From: CAWDMW01 sp963803575
Lineage (GTDB): Bacteria > Pseudomonadota > Alphaproteobacteria > Rickettsiales > UBA998
Assembly: GCA_963803575.1 (NCBI GenBank)
Contig: CAWDMW010000001.1
Coordinates: 186,001-250,000 of the forward strand
Length of the DNA stretch: 64,000 nucleotides
Direction of reading: 5' to 3'
Shown piece by piece: positions 1-8,473 of the stretch (position 1 is its first letter; every line of letters begins with the position of its first letter). The notes beneath the pieces were generated by a model. The model made no database searches. It was given only the letters and a program-made list of their open reading frames with translations, and was not told the DNA's origin. The translations under genes were made by a program, and so were the position numbers.

Positions 1-1
1 C

Positions 2-742
2 GGTTATCATGGTATGGTGATTGCAATGAGTATCATTGGGCTGCTAGGGTTCGTTGTGTGGGCGCACCATATGTTTACCGTTGGTCTGGATGCTGACACA
101 CGTGCTTATTATATGGGAGCTACCATGGTGATTGCTGTGCCAACCGGCATTAAAATCTTCACGTGGATTGCCACCATGTGGGGAGGCTCTATCCAGTTTA
201 AAACGCCTATGCTGTTCGCTATCGGTTTCATCTTCTTATTCACACTTGGCGGTGTAACTGGCATCGTATTAGCTAACTCAGCAGTAGATATCTCACTACA
301 TGACACTTATTATGTGGTAGCGCATTTCCATTACGCCATGTCACTGGGTGCATTGTTTGGGGTGTTCTGTGGATTCTATTACTGGATCAGTAAAATGTCT
401 GGCTACCAGTATAATGAAACCCTTGGGAAAATTCACTTCTGGCTGTTCTTCATTGGTACGAATCTAACGTTCTTTCCGCAACACTTCTTGGGGTTAGCGG
501 GGATGCCGCGACGCATACCCGACTATCCACAAGCTTACGCTGGATGGAATTACGTATCATCCATTGGTTCCTATATTGCAGGATTCAGTGCTTTGTTCTT
601 CCTCTTTATTGTTTATCGCATCTTTGCTGATAAGATCAAAGTGGGTGAGAACCCGTGGGGCGCTGGTGCGAAAACGATTGAATGGACAGTCTCTTCACCT
701 CCTGCCTATCATACCTTTGATACGCTTCCGCGAGTGTCCTAA
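2..742 (+). CDS. ctaD: cytochrome c oxidase subunit I, C-terminal part
   Basis: Catalytic heme-copper subunit of aa3-type cytochrome c oxidase in the inner membrane. It reduces O2 to water and pumps protons. The gene is cut by the left edge and the frame is open to base 2. The visible part begins at the GYHGMV stretch and carries WAHHMFTVG (the two adjacent CuB histidines), PTGIKIFTW (K-channel Thr/Lys), the HDTYYVVAHFHY segment with the heme a3 and heme a histidines, and the FFPQHFLGLAGMPRR signature. It ends with the usual PPAYHTF tail. About half of a normal subunit I is present. It heads the cta assembly operon; ctaB starts 4 bases after its stop. Family assignment is certain. Confidence 0.97.
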   Translation, partial: GYHGMVIAMSIIGLLGFVVWAHHMFTVGLDADTRAYYMGATMVIAVPTGIKIFTWIATMWGGSIQFKTPMLFAIGFIFLFTLGGVTGIVLANSAVDISLHDTYYVVAHFHYAMSLGALFGVFCGFYYWISKMSGYQYNETLGKIHFWLFFIGTNLTFFPQHFLGLAGMPRRIPDYPQAYAGWNYVSSIGSYIAGFSALFFLFIVYRIFADKIKVGENPWGAGAKTIEWTVSSPPAYHTFDTLPRVS

Positions 743-746
743 CCCT

Positions 747-1652
747 ATGGCCAATGCCATCAACTATGAAGATAACGTGGCGCTAAATGGTGGCGCCACG
801 CTACGTGACTACTGGACACTACTGAAACCAGGCGTCATGTTGCTAGTAGTCTTTACCGGCTTCATTGGAGGCATGGTTGCGCCGGAAGCGACCTCATGGA
901 CACAATTATTGGCTATCTCTTTTGCCATTGCACTTGGTTCAGGTGGTGGAGCTGCTATCAATATGTGGTACGATGCAGACATTGACCGCATCATGAAACG
1001 TACGGCTAAGCGAGCTATTCCATCAGGAAAAATAGCCGAGTCTGACGTGCTAATAGTTGGGGTAGCGCTTTCCCTTCTCTCTGTTGCTATGTTAGGATTA
1101 GTGAGCAACTGGCTAGCGGCGGCTATACTTGCTTTTGCCATTTGGTTTTATGCCTGCTTTTATACGATGCTACTTAAAAGGCACACTGTACAAAATATTG
1201 TGATCGGTGGATTAGCAGGTGCATTGCCACCACTAATTGGCTGGATGGCCGTATACCCTACCCTATCTCTTGAACCAGTATTGTACGTACTGATTATTTT
1301 TCTATGGACTCCGCCGCATTTTTGGGCGTTGGCATTATATCGCAATGAAGATTATCGTGACGCATCCATTCCCATGCTGCCAACCGTTCGTGGTGAAGCA
1401 TCAACACTACGCCATATTCTTGGCTATTCTTTATTGCTGGTAGGAGTATCGTTGTTACTTCCTGCTCTTGGATATGCCTCATGGATATATGCAAGTGCCG
1501 CATCCATCCTTGGGGGACTATTTATATTAAAAGCCTATCGTTTATGGACGTCACCCAACAATAAAGATGCTATGAAATTGTTTGGCTATTCGATTCTCTA
1601 TCTATTTATTCTGTTTGCTGCTATTGCACTAGACAAACTGCTTATTACATAA
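747..1652 (+). CDS. ctaB: protoheme IX farnesyltransferase (heme O synthase)
   Basis: Transfers a farnesyl group to heme b to make heme O, the precursor of heme A for the oxidase encoded beside it. Integral inner-membrane UbiA-family prenyltransferase of 301 residues. The NMWYDADIDRIMKRTAKRAI segment is the Asp-rich NxxxDxxxD prenyl-diphosphate/Mg site, and a second conserved segment is WTPPHFWALALYRNEDYRDA. An in-frame start at 564 exists but lies inside ctaD and adds non-homologous residues, so the ATG at 747 (MANAINYEDN) is chosen. No strong ribosome binding site is visible, consistent with translational coupling to ctaD. Confidence 0.96.
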   Translation: MANAINYEDNVALNGGATLRDYWTLLKPGVMLLVVFTGFIGGMVAPEATSWTQLLAISFAIALGSGGGAAINMWYDADIDRIMKRTAKRAIPSGKIAESDVLIVGVALSLLSVAMLGLVSNWLAAAILAFAIWFYACFYTMLLKRHTVQNIVIGGLAGALPPLIGWMAVYPTLSLEPVLYVLIIFLWTPPHFWALALYRNEDYRDASIPMLPTVRGEASTLRHILGYSLLLVGVSLLLPALGYASWIYASAASILGGLFILKAYRLWTSPNNKDAMKLFGYSILYLFILFAAIALDKLLIT

Positions 1653-1657
1653 TCTCT

Positions 1658-1855
1658 ATGACCCTATTAACACCGTACCTAACTGCATCTTCTCTTACCC
1701 ATGTTGAACAAACCTTCTCCCGTTCAGAATTGATTATATATATGGGTATAGGCTTTATGCTTGGTTCTTTTGTAACCATTTTGCTACTAATCACGCTAGA
1801 TTTATTTCGTATGTATAATCAGTCTCGTCATCATGATGAAGAGCAGGAAGATTAA
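1658..1855 (+). CDS. small single-pass membrane protein of the cta operon
   Basis: A 65-residue protein with one hydrophobic segment (about residues 26-48) and a charged His/Glu/Asp-rich C-terminal tail (SRHHDEEQED). I do not recognise a family. It lies 5 bases after ctaB and its stop overlaps the next start (TAATG), so it is almost certainly co-transcribed and co-translated with oxidase assembly genes. A small membrane assembly or accessory role is inferred from position only. Confidence 0.6.
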   Translation: MTLLTPYLTASSLTHVEQTFSRSELIIYMGIGFMLGSFVTILLLITLDLFRMYNQSRHHDEEQED

Positions 1856-1980
1856 TGCCTCATAGTGAAGTCCATAAAAACAAACGCCTGAAGAACTGGT
1901 TATTGCTGGCAATTCTAATCATTATCATGGTAGCACTGTACCAGTTTTCGCTCTATCGTTTTTCCCTGCTTAGCGCATAA
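1855..1980 (+). CDS. CoxF-like small oxidase assembly protein
   Basis: A 41-residue ORF whose ATG overlaps the preceding stop by one base. It has a basic N-terminus (HKNKRLKNW), a single transmembrane helix (about residues 14-31) and a short tail ending in LLSA. The size, topology and position immediately before ctaG match the tiny CoxF-type proteins found between ctaB and ctaG in many alphaproteobacteria. Sequence identity at this length is not decisive, so the call rests on context plus the basic-TM pattern. Confidence 0.55.
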   Translation: MPHSEVHKNKRLKNWLLLAILIIIMVALYQFSLYRFSLLSA

Positions 1981-1998
1981 GTTACGCGTATCTGAAAC

Positions 1999-2547
1999 AT
2001 GCAAAACGCAACTACACATCGTAAAAACCTCTCACTTATGGTGAGCCTGATTTGCGTGGTGGCAGGTATGCTTATGCTTAGTTATGCGGCTGTGCCGCTT
2101 TATAGCTTGTTTTGTCAAATCACCGGTTACGGTGGAACGCCTGCTCAGCTAACAGACGCTGAAATGAGCAAAATGGTTGTATTAGATCGTGAAATTCTGG
2201 TAGATTTCAATACGGATACCGATCCTTCTTTAGAATGGACGTTCAAACCCTTACAACGCAAAATCAACGTCCCTATAGGCAAACGCGTGCTGGCATTTTT
2301 TGAAGCCAAAAACAATGCCAATATTCCTATCGTAGGAACGGCGACTTTCAACGTAACCCCTTTTAAAGCCGGAGGGTATTTTGTGAAAACACAATGCTTT
2401 TGCTTTGAACGTCAGCGTATAGAAGCAGGGCAAACCATGCATTTTCCTGTCTCTTTTTATATTGACCCGGAACTGGATAAAGAAGAAAATCTGGACGATA
2501 TTACAAATATGACCTTGTCCTACACATTTTTTCCGGTAAAAGAATGA
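1999..2547 (+). CDS. ctaG: cytochrome c oxidase assembly protein CtaG (Cox11)
   Basis: Copper chaperone that delivers copper to the CuB site of subunit I from the periplasmic side. The protein has 182 residues with one N-terminal transmembrane helix (about 12-35), Cys39 in the LFCQITGYGGT motif, and the invariant copper-binding CFCF motif (Cys133 and Cys135) in the beta-barrel domain. Length is typical of the family. It sits between the CoxF-like ORF and ctaE, as in many alphaproteobacteria. Confidence 0.96.
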   Translation: MQNATTHRKNLSLMVSLICVVAGMLMLSYAAVPLYSLFCQITGYGGTPAQLTDAEMSKMVVLDREILVDFNTDTDPSLEWTFKPLQRKINVPIGKRVLAFFEAKNNANIPIVGTATFNVTPFKAGGYFVKTQCFCFERQRIEAGQTMHFPVSFYIDPELDKEENLDDITNMTLSYTFFPVKE

Positions 2548-2561
2548 TAGGTTTTTTTAAC

Positions 2562-2583
2562 ATTATAGTGGTAACACTATTAT
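2562..2583 (+). promoter_or_regulatory. short hairpin in the ctaG-ctaE gap
   Basis: The 55-base gap between ctaG and ctaE contains ATTATAGTG-GTAA-CACTATTAT, a stem with 8 of 9 pairs and a 4-base loop. It is preceded by a run of T on the plus strand but not followed by one, so a Rho-independent terminator is unlikely. An mRNA processing or stability element within the cta operon is possible. Confidence 0.35.
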
Positions 2584-2602
2584 ATAACACAGATGGTACT
2601 CT

Positions 2603-3430
2603 ATGAGCGCGACACACGAAAACTCCCATCCTTATCATGTACTTGATCCAAGCCCCTACCCTATAGCCACGTCATTCAGCCTTCTTGGACTTGTCGTTGG
2701 TGGGCTGATGTGGATGCGAGGTCACGATTATGGAATGCCCGCTACTATGTTAGGGCTGGCTGCTATAGTCGCATGTTGCTTTTTCTGGTGGCGTTCTGCC
2801 ATTCGTGAAGGATTGGAAGATAAAGCACATAACCCCGTTGTTCAAAATGGACTACGTTATGGAATGGCACTTTTCATTATTTCAGAACTTATGTTTTTTG
2901 TGGCGTTTTTCTGGGCATTCTTTAATGCCAGCATTCTTCCCAAAATCCATCTTGAAGATACATGGGATATTCTAACGGCCACTGCCATGTGGCCGCCCGA
3001 AGATATAACTACCTTTAATGCGTGGGATTTGCCCTTTCTGAATACGCTTATTTTGTTGCTTTCTGGTACAACAGTCACCTGGGCACACCATGCATTGCTG
3101 GAAGGCAATAACCGTGATGTCGTGCGTGCATTGACCATCACGGTGGCACTGGGTTTCATCTTTTCTTTATTGCAAGCACTGGAATATTCCCATGCGGAAT
3201 TTGCTATGAATGACGGGATTTATGGTGCCACTTTCTATCTGGCAACAGGCTTTCACGGATTTCATGTGATTATTGGAACCATCTTTCTGGCAGTAAATCT
3301 TGTGCGCGCCAGAAATAACACGCTCACAAAATCCGGGCATTTAGGATTTGAATTTGCAGCATGGTACTGGCACTTCGTTGATGTCGTGTGGCTGTTTCTG
3401 TTTGTGTTTGTGTATTGGTGGGGAGCATAA
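2603..3430 (+). CDS. ctaE: cytochrome c oxidase subunit III
   Basis: Structural subunit III of the aa3-type oxidase, 275 residues and seven predicted transmembrane helices. Recognisable segments are HPYHVLDPSPYPI at the N-terminus, the ISELMFFVAFFWAFF helix with the conserved Glu, WPPEDI, GTTVTWAHHALLEGN, and the C-terminal GFHGFHVIIGT and FAAWYWHFVDVVWLFLF segments. It is full length and lies downstream of ctaG, the standard order. Confidence 0.97.
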   Translation: MSATHENSHPYHVLDPSPYPIATSFSLLGLVVGGLMWMRGHDYGMPATMLGLAAIVACCFFWWRSAIREGLEDKAHNPVVQNGLRYGMALFIISELMFFVAFFWAFFNASILPKIHLEDTWDILTATAMWPPEDITTFNAWDLPFLNTLILLLSGTTVTWAHHALLEGNNRDVVRALTITVALGFIFSLLQALEYSHAEFAMNDGIYGATFYLATGFHGFHVIIGTIFLAVNLVRARNNTLTKSGHLGFEFAAWYWHFVDVVWLFLFVFVYWWGA

Positions 3431-3451
3431 TTGTTAGCTTCGTCAATATAG

Positions 3452-3781
3452 ATGTCACTACTGAACACTCTTTGCCCTGCCTGCGGTCGTCACTCAATGT
3501 TTAGGAACTTTATTGCTTTCCATGAACATTGCCCGCATTGTGACTACCCTATTAGTGACATAGATATTGGAGATGGCGGTGTCTTTCTCGTGATTACTAT
3601 CATGGGGGCATTGCTCATGGTCTTAGGTACAGTTATTAAGATACGCTACGCGCTATCACTATGGACACTTGCCTATATCTTAGCACCCCTAACGATCATT
3701 AGCTGCATCGTAGCGCTACGTTTTAGTCGGGCTTTTATGCTGAATCTTATTTACTTGCAAGAACAGGGAAGCAGCTCATGA
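3452..3781 (+). CDS. DUF983 family membrane protein
   Basis: A 109-residue protein with a zinc-ribbon-like N-terminus (CPACG and CPHC pairs), the family motif GDGG followed by two hydrophobic helices, and a short C-terminal tail. DUF983 genes are regularly found between ctaE and SURF1 in alphaproteobacteria. The biochemical role is not established; assistance in oxidase biogenesis is inferred from this conserved position. Its stop overlaps the SURF1 start (ATGA). Confidence 0.88.
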   Translation: MSLLNTLCPACGRHSMFRNFIAFHEHCPHCDYPISDIDIGDGGVFLVITIMGALLMVLGTVIKIRYALSLWTLAYILAPLTIISCIVALRFSRAFMLNLIYLQEQGSSS

Positions 3782-4575
3782 CCATGATGCGTGACCGCCG
3801 CCGTGAAGCACGTTTGCAACGTGAGCATGAATCAGATGTGATTCAGGAGCAGTTGGAGCAACGCACATGGCATCCACCTCACCCTGTTGCATGGGCATGG
3901 TTACTTGTCTCAACACTTCTATTGTTTGGCCTCTCTTATTGGCAGGTTGAGCGTATGATATGGAAAGAAGGACTACTTGCAGATATAGATAAACATCAAC
4001 TAACCCGCGCATATGGTGGCTTACCTGAAGATAATGCCATAACGCAGGAAACACTGTCTTTTGGCCGCATCAGACTGGAAGGCACATTTTTGCATGAGGA
4101 CGAATTGCACCTTGCTGCACGGTATTATCATAGCCAGCTCGGTTATCATATTTTAACTCCGTTTATGCTTACCGATGGGCGAATGATCCTAATGAATCGT
4201 GGCTGGGTGCCTGTAGATCAGAAAGATGCGTCTACTCGTGAAGTGGGGCAATTGTCAGGAGTGCAGCACATCACGGCCATGGTACGCACAGATAATGATC
4301 GCAACTACTTTACACCCGAACATGATATAAGCGATAATATATGGTTCTGGAAAGACCTTGATACGGCATCAGACGTAACAGGGTACGATTTTGTACCTGT
4401 CAACATGGATGTACTCTATACCAAACCCGCTGGTGGACTCCCTATTCCATCAGATGGACTGATACGCTTAAGAAATGACCATCTATCATATGCAATTACT
4501 TGGTGTTTAATTGGAATTAGTGGTATTATTATCTTTATTTTTTACCACTACCGTCAACCACACTCACCTACATAA
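3778..4575 (+). CDS. surf1: SURF1 family cytochrome oxidase assembly protein
   Basis: Assembly factor for cytochrome c oxidase (Shy1/SURF1), implicated in heme a insertion into subunit I. The protein has 265 residues with a transmembrane helix near 38-55 ending in SYWQVERMIWKEGLL, a periplasmic domain with RIRLEGTFL, YHILTPFML and the signature MNRGWVP, and a C-terminal helix near 240-256 (YAITWCLIGISGIIIFIF). The two-helix topology and motif order are those of the family. It overlaps DUF983 by 4 bases and is the last gene of the oxidase block. Confidence 0.93.
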   Translation: MTMMRDRRREARLQREHESDVIQEQLEQRTWHPPHPVAWAWLLVSTLLLFGLSYWQVERMIWKEGLLADIDKHQLTRAYGGLPEDNAITQETLSFGRIRLEGTFLHEDELHLAARYYHSQLGYHILTPFMLTDGRMILMNRGWVPVDQKDASTREVGQLSGVQHITAMVRTDNDRNYFTPEHDISDNIWFWKDLDTASDVTGYDFVPVNMDVLYTKPAGGLPIPSDGLIRLRNDHLSYAITWCLIGISGIIIFIFYHYRQPHSPT

Positions 4576-4587
4576 AAATACCGCCAT

Positions 4588-5805
4588 ATGGAACGATACA
4601 GCCCACACTTGTCTTTTATTGATTCACGATACGAGCATATGAAACAGCTTGTACATGACTGGTCTGCCATTAACTCTGGCAGCTACCATGTAGAAGGACT
4701 TGCACGCATGGCCACGGTTCTGCGTGAAAACTTTATGTGGCTGGATGCAGAGATGGAAGACATTGATCTTGTTCCTGCACAACAGGTGAACCAATCGGGT
4801 GAGCTGGAAAATGTTCCGTTAGGCAAAGCACTACGGATGCGTAAACGTCCTGACGCACCTATTCAGGTATTCTTCTGCGGTCATTATGACACAGTTTTTG
4901 GTAAGGACCATCACTTTCAACAACCAAAGATCGTTGATGATAACACGATTAATGGTCCGGGCGTGGCTGACTTGAAAGGTGGGCTTGTTGTCATGCTAAA
5001 GGCTCTGGAAGCTTTTGAAAAATCGCCTTTCGCAGATAAGTTAGGCTGGGAAATCTTACTTAATCCGGATGAAGAAATAGGATCACCGGGTTCGGACGTT
5101 TTACTGAAAGAAGCTGCATCCCGTCACCATATTGGGCTTATCTATGAACCTTCATTACCTGATGGTACATTAGTGAGTGAACGTAAAGGGAGTGGGAACT
5201 TTTCATTAGTGGTGCGTGGGAAATCAGCTCATGCTGGTCGAGAGCATCATCTGGGTCGTAACGCGATTGTCATGCTTGCTCAGGCAACGCAAATGATTAA
5301 TGATCTTAACGGAAAGAAACCCGGAGTCACCATCAACCCTGGTATTGTCGAAGGAGGGTCAGCGCTAAATGCCGTACCTGATCTTGCTATTATGCGGTTT
5401 AATATCCGTGTCAAAACACAGGATGAGCAGCAATGGGCAGATAATGAACTATTAAAGATTCTGGCCTTGCTTGAAGAAAAATATAATCCTGATTATCAGT
5501 TTTCCTTGCATGGAAAATTCACACGTCCACCAAAGCGTTTAAAAAGTGGCGATAAGGCCCTGTGGAACGCACTGGTTAGTAGTGGAAATATGCTAGGGCT
5601 GCAATTACAGTGGCGCGAAACAGGAGGCTGCTGTGATGGGAACAATCTTGCTGCATACGGACTGAGTAATATTGATACGCTTGGCGTACGTGGTGGAAAT
5701 ATTCATTCTGACAAGGAATATATCCTTTTAGACAGCTTAAAAGAACGCGCACATTTAAGCGCATTGCTCTTAATGCGGATTGCTTCGGGCGAAGTATCTA
5801 TCTAG
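4588..5805 (+). CDS. M20 family zinc metallopeptidase (carboxypeptidase G2-like)
   Basis: A 405-residue hydrolase of the M20/ArgE/CPG2 group. Metal-site motifs are in order: FFCGHYDTVFG (His/Asp), NGPGVADLKGG (bridging Asp), NPDEEIGSPGS (catalytic Glu pair), IYEPSLPDG and, near the C-terminus, NIHSDKEYI. The region after YEPSLPDG (KSAHAGREHHLGRNA) is the dimerisation-domain start typical of CPG2-like enzymes. Substrate is not predictable; a peptide, amidated amino acid or folate-type conjugate is possible. It has no signal peptide and follows SURF1 by 12 bases. Convergent with pdxH. Confidence 0.88.
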   Translation: MERYSPHLSFIDSRYEHMKQLVHDWSAINSGSYHVEGLARMATVLRENFMWLDAEMEDIDLVPAQQVNQSGELENVPLGKALRMRKRPDAPIQVFFCGHYDTVFGKDHHFQQPKIVDDNTINGPGVADLKGGLVVMLKALEAFEKSPFADKLGWEILLNPDEEIGSPGSDVLLKEAASRHHIGLIYEPSLPDGTLVSERKGSGNFSLVVRGKSAHAGREHHLGRNAIVMLAQATQMINDLNGKKPGVTINPGIVEGGSALNAVPDLAIMRFNIRVKTQDEQQWADNELLKILALLEEKYNPDYQFSLHGKFTRPPKRLKSGDKALWNALVSSGNMLGLQLQWRETGGCCDGNNLAAYGLSNIDTLGVRGGNIHSDKEYILLDSLKERAHLSALLLMRIASGEVSI

Positions 5806-5823
5806 GGTGCGTATTGATACGTC

Positions 5824-6501
5824 CTAAGGATAAAGATACTCTCCTTCCTTCCAGCCAGTGTTATCTGCATTGCGTGTGAACACCGCCCGGTTATGCAAAC
5901 GAAACTCACGCTGTTCCCATAATTCTATGTGATGTGGCACTACACACCACCCAGACCAGTAGGGTGGACGTGGCACTGTCTTTCCATCAAATGTCTGTCG
6001 CATTTCCTCTATCCGGACATCCAACGCATCGCGTGATGGCAAAGGAGAGGACTGCAAAGATGCCCAAGCCCCCAATTGTTTTTCGCGCACACGTGAAGCA
6101 AAATAGGCATCAGCTTTTGCATCATCAACCAGCGATGCTCTTCCTGTAATACGCACCTGACGATCCAGCGGTTGCCAGTAAAAACATAATGCCACATCTG
6201 GACGCTGCTGTATCTCACGGCTTTTACGACTTTCAAGATTGGTATAAAAAACAAACCCGTCTTCCCCATGTTCCTTTAGCAACACGGTACGAGAAGATGG
6301 AACGCCATTTGCATCCACCGTTGACAGGCACATGGCTGTTGGCTCGAGAATGTCTGGGTACGCTGTAGCATCAGCTAACCACTGATTGAAAGTGGCGACA
6401 GGAGAATCGTCAATATTCATAAATTCAAATACCTTACGTGCTATATGCAATGCGTTGATTATTTCGCTTGTCAACTGCAGTGTCAACTTACTATCATGCA
6501 A
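5824..6501 (-). CDS. pdxH: pyridoxamine 5'-phosphate oxidase
   Basis: FMN-dependent enzyme of the vitamin B6 salvage/synthesis pathway, converting pyridoxine or pyridoxamine phosphate to pyridoxal phosphate. The protein has 225 residues and recognisable motifs: SSRTVLLKEHGEDGFVFYTN (FMN binding), SRKSREI, FYWQPLDRQVRI, and the C-terminal signature region WEQREFRLHNR. The stop region reads GEYLYP where many homologues end in RLYP or RLSP. It is read toward the M20 gene and diverges from bufA. Confidence 0.94.
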   Translation of the reverse strand: MHDSKLTLQLTSEIINALHIARKVFEFMNIDDSPVATFNQWLADATAYPDILEPTAMCLSTVDANGVPSSRTVLLKEHGEDGFVFYTNLESRKSREIQQRPDVALCFYWQPLDRQVRITGRASLVDDAKADAYFASRVREKQLGAWASLQSSPLPSRDALDVRIEEMRQTFDGKTVPRPPYWSGWCVVPHHIELWEQREFRLHNRAVFTRNADNTGWKEGEYLYP

Positions 6502-6579
6502 CCGTATTGTAGAAATAAGGACTGCATAAGCATGACATTTCGTAACAATACATATGACTAAGTCTTAAGGAGAATTATT

Positions 6580-6852
6580 ATGTCGATGAAATCTTTTGTA
6601 ACAAATAGCCTTGCCATTGCAGCAATGACAACAACTGCAACAGCTATGACAGCGAACGATGCTCAGGCAGCAGATAAAGAAAAATGTTACGGTGTGGTTA
6701 AAGCGGGCATGAATGATTGCGGCAACGCTTCTGGTACGCATAGCTGTGCTGGTATGGCAAAGAAAGATGCTGATAGCGGCGAGTGGGTTTATGTGCCTAA
6801 AGGTCTATGCGACAAACTAGCTGGTGGCTCTACAACGAAGCCAGCGAAGTAA
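6580..6852 (+). CDS. bufA: BufA-type bufferin precursor (DUF2282)
   Basis: Small exported precursor of 90 residues. It has a signal peptide (hydrophobic core about 10-24, likely cleavage after AQA at 30) and four cysteines, Cys36, Cys47, Cys56 and Cys77, in the family pattern KCYGVVKAGMNDC...HSCAG...GLC. In the Caulobacter bufferins, related peptides are modified on cysteines by the neighbouring DUF692 enzyme and bind copper in the periplasm. That activity is inferred here from family and operon. A clear ribosome site (AAGGAGA) lies 6 bases before the ATG. The gene diverges from pdxH across a 78-base gap. Confidence 0.88.
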   Translation: MSMKSFVTNSLAIAAMTTTATAMTANDAQAADKEKCYGVVKAGMNDCGNASGTHSCAGMAKKDADSGEWVYVPKGLCDKLAGGSTTKPAK

Positions 6853-6864
6853 TTCGTTACGTTT

Positions 6865-7740
6865 ATGCCGGAGTCCGATACTGTATCATGTGTAACACAT
6901 CATATTGGTGTTGGGCTTCGGCATCCTCATTATGAGGATTTTCTGCGTACGCGCCAAGACGTAGCGTTTTTGGAAGTGCATTCCGAGAATTACTTTTGCA
7001 GCGGTAAAAACCTTGTTATCTTACTTGATATTGCACAGAACTATCCACTCAGTTTACATGGTGTTGGGCTGTCTCTTGGCTCACATACGCTACCCGATAC
7101 CACGCATTTGCAGCGACTAAAGCGCTTAATTAGCCAGATCAACCCTACCTTTGTGTCAGATCATGTATCGTGGAGTGCTGCTACCGATGCGCAAGGACAG
7201 ATGATCCATACGAATGATCTGCTCCCCCTTCCCTATACTGAAGAATCTTTGAACATTATCTGTCGCAACATTGACCACGCGCAACATGCGCTAAATCATA
7301 GGCTGTTAATTGAAAACCCTTCAAGTTATGTGCAATTCGATCATTCCACTATGGCAGAGCAGGACTTTTTACGCAAAATCGTGAAGCGAACCGGATGCCA
7401 ACTAATTCTTGATGTGAATAATGTGTACGTGCAGTCATACAACCACGGCAACCTACCTGAGCAGTACATAAACCACTTACCACATGATGCTATTGCTGAA
7501 ATACACTTAGCAGGGCATGTGAAGCGAACTGTTGAAGACACGTCTTTGCTTATTGATACCCATAGCCAGCCTGTATGTGACGAAGTATGGTCGCTATATT
7601 GTCACGCAATCGCTTGTGCTCCGCAAGCATGGACGCTGGTTGAATGGGATAGTGACATACCACCGCTCGATATATTGCTGGATCAGGCACAAAAAGCAGC
7701 TTTACTGCACCATAAAACGTTAACGCGCTATGATACATGA
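6865..7740 (+). CDS. bufB: BufB-type DUF692 multinuclear iron oxidase (MNIO)
   Basis: A 291-residue TIM-barrel enzyme of the DUF692/MNIO family, which modifies cysteines of RiPP precursors using a di- or tri-iron centre. Expected metal-ligand motifs are present: LHGVGLSLG (His65), SDH (His100), IENPSSY (Glu150), ILDVNNVYV (Asp183), HLAGH (His214 and His218), DTHSQPV (Asp231, His233) and VEWDSDIP (Glu260). The probable substrate is the BufA peptide encoded 12 bases upstream. Its stop overlaps the bufC start (ATGA), so the pair is translationally coupled. Confidence 0.93.
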   Translation: MPESDTVSCVTHHIGVGLRHPHYEDFLRTRQDVAFLEVHSENYFCSGKNLVILLDIAQNYPLSLHGVGLSLGSHTLPDTTHLQRLKRLISQINPTFVSDHVSWSAATDAQGQMIHTNDLLPLPYTEESLNIICRNIDHAQHALNHRLLIENPSSYVQFDHSTMAEQDFLRKIVKRTGCQLILDVNNVYVQSYNHGNLPEQYINHLPHDAIAEIHLAGHVKRTVEDTSLLIDTHSQPVCDEVWSLYCHAIACAPQAWTLVEWDSDIPPLDILLDQAQKAALLHHKTLTRYDT

Positions 7741-8462
7741 CATCTTTAGCACAGTTACAGCATGATTTTATAGCGCGGTGCCTATCACGTAGTGCAGATA
7801 TACCAAAAGCCATTACCGCAAAGAATATGCCTATGGCACACGCGCGTATGGATATCTACGCTGATAATGTTCATCATATTGCTATCACCTCACTTGCTTC
7901 CACCTATCAGGCAGTTAGCTCACTGGTAGGTGAAGAATTTTTTACCATGATGGCAACCAGTTACTTCTCGCATCATCCACCTGTTTCAGGATGCCTCTAT
8001 GATTATGGAGGAAGTTTTGCCAGTTTCATCAAAACCTTTCCCCCTGCCCAGCCATTGCTATATCTTTATGATGTTGCTGCGTATGAATGGGCATGGCACT
8101 CAAGCTACATTGCCGGGCAAGATACGCCTGTGTCAGTCACTCACTCACATCACCACTATCATTTACGCAACAACGTTCAATTGCTTCATTGCACGTACGA
8201 TGCAGACGCGATCTGGCAATTTTGTATAAAAGACAGCATCACACCGGATATTGCTCTCTCAGATCATTATTATGTCGTACATCGCCCCGAACTGGATGTG
8301 TCCTGCCTGCATATCACTAAAGAGATATTTCAGATACTATCTCACTTCCGTCAGGGATCGACACTAGCAAATGCAATAGACGACAAAACCCAAGCGGATC
8401 GATCATTTCACTTGAGTGCGATACAAAAAACACTTATGACACTGCAATTACTGACTACATAA
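7737..8462 (+). CDS. bufC: BufC-type DUF2063 protein, partner of DUF692
   Basis: A 241-residue protein beginning with the DUF2063 signature (LAQLQHDFIARCL, then MDIYADNVHHI and SLASTYQAVSSLVGEEFF about residues 38-70). In characterised systems this protein is the precursor-recognition partner of the MNIO enzyme, although databases often label the domain putative DNA-binding. The 4-base overlap with bufB supports a complex. The C-terminal half is less conserved and ends in an LSAIQKTLMTLQLL helix. Confidence 0.9.
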   Translation: MTSLAQLQHDFIARCLSRSADIPKAITAKNMPMAHARMDIYADNVHHIAITSLASTYQAVSSLVGEEFFTMMATSYFSHHPPVSGCLYDYGGSFASFIKTFPPAQPLLYLYDVAAYEWAWHSSYIAGQDTPVSVTHSHHHYHLRNNVQLLHCTYDADAIWQFCIKDSITPDIALSDHYYVVHRPELDVSCLHITKEIFQILSHFRQGSTLANAIDDKTQADRSFHLSAIQKTLMTLQLLTT

Positions 8463-8473
8463 GGACATATCCT

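Noticed and set aside
564..746. Long upstream extension of ctaB
   Set aside because: It overlaps ctaD in another frame and has no homology to heme O synthase; the ATG at 747 gives a normal N-terminus.
6541..6570. CGTAAC upstream of bufA as an ECF-sigma -35
   Set aside because: GTAAC is present, but no matching -10 (CGTC/CGAA-like) occurs at 16-17 bases, so no ECF promoter is called.
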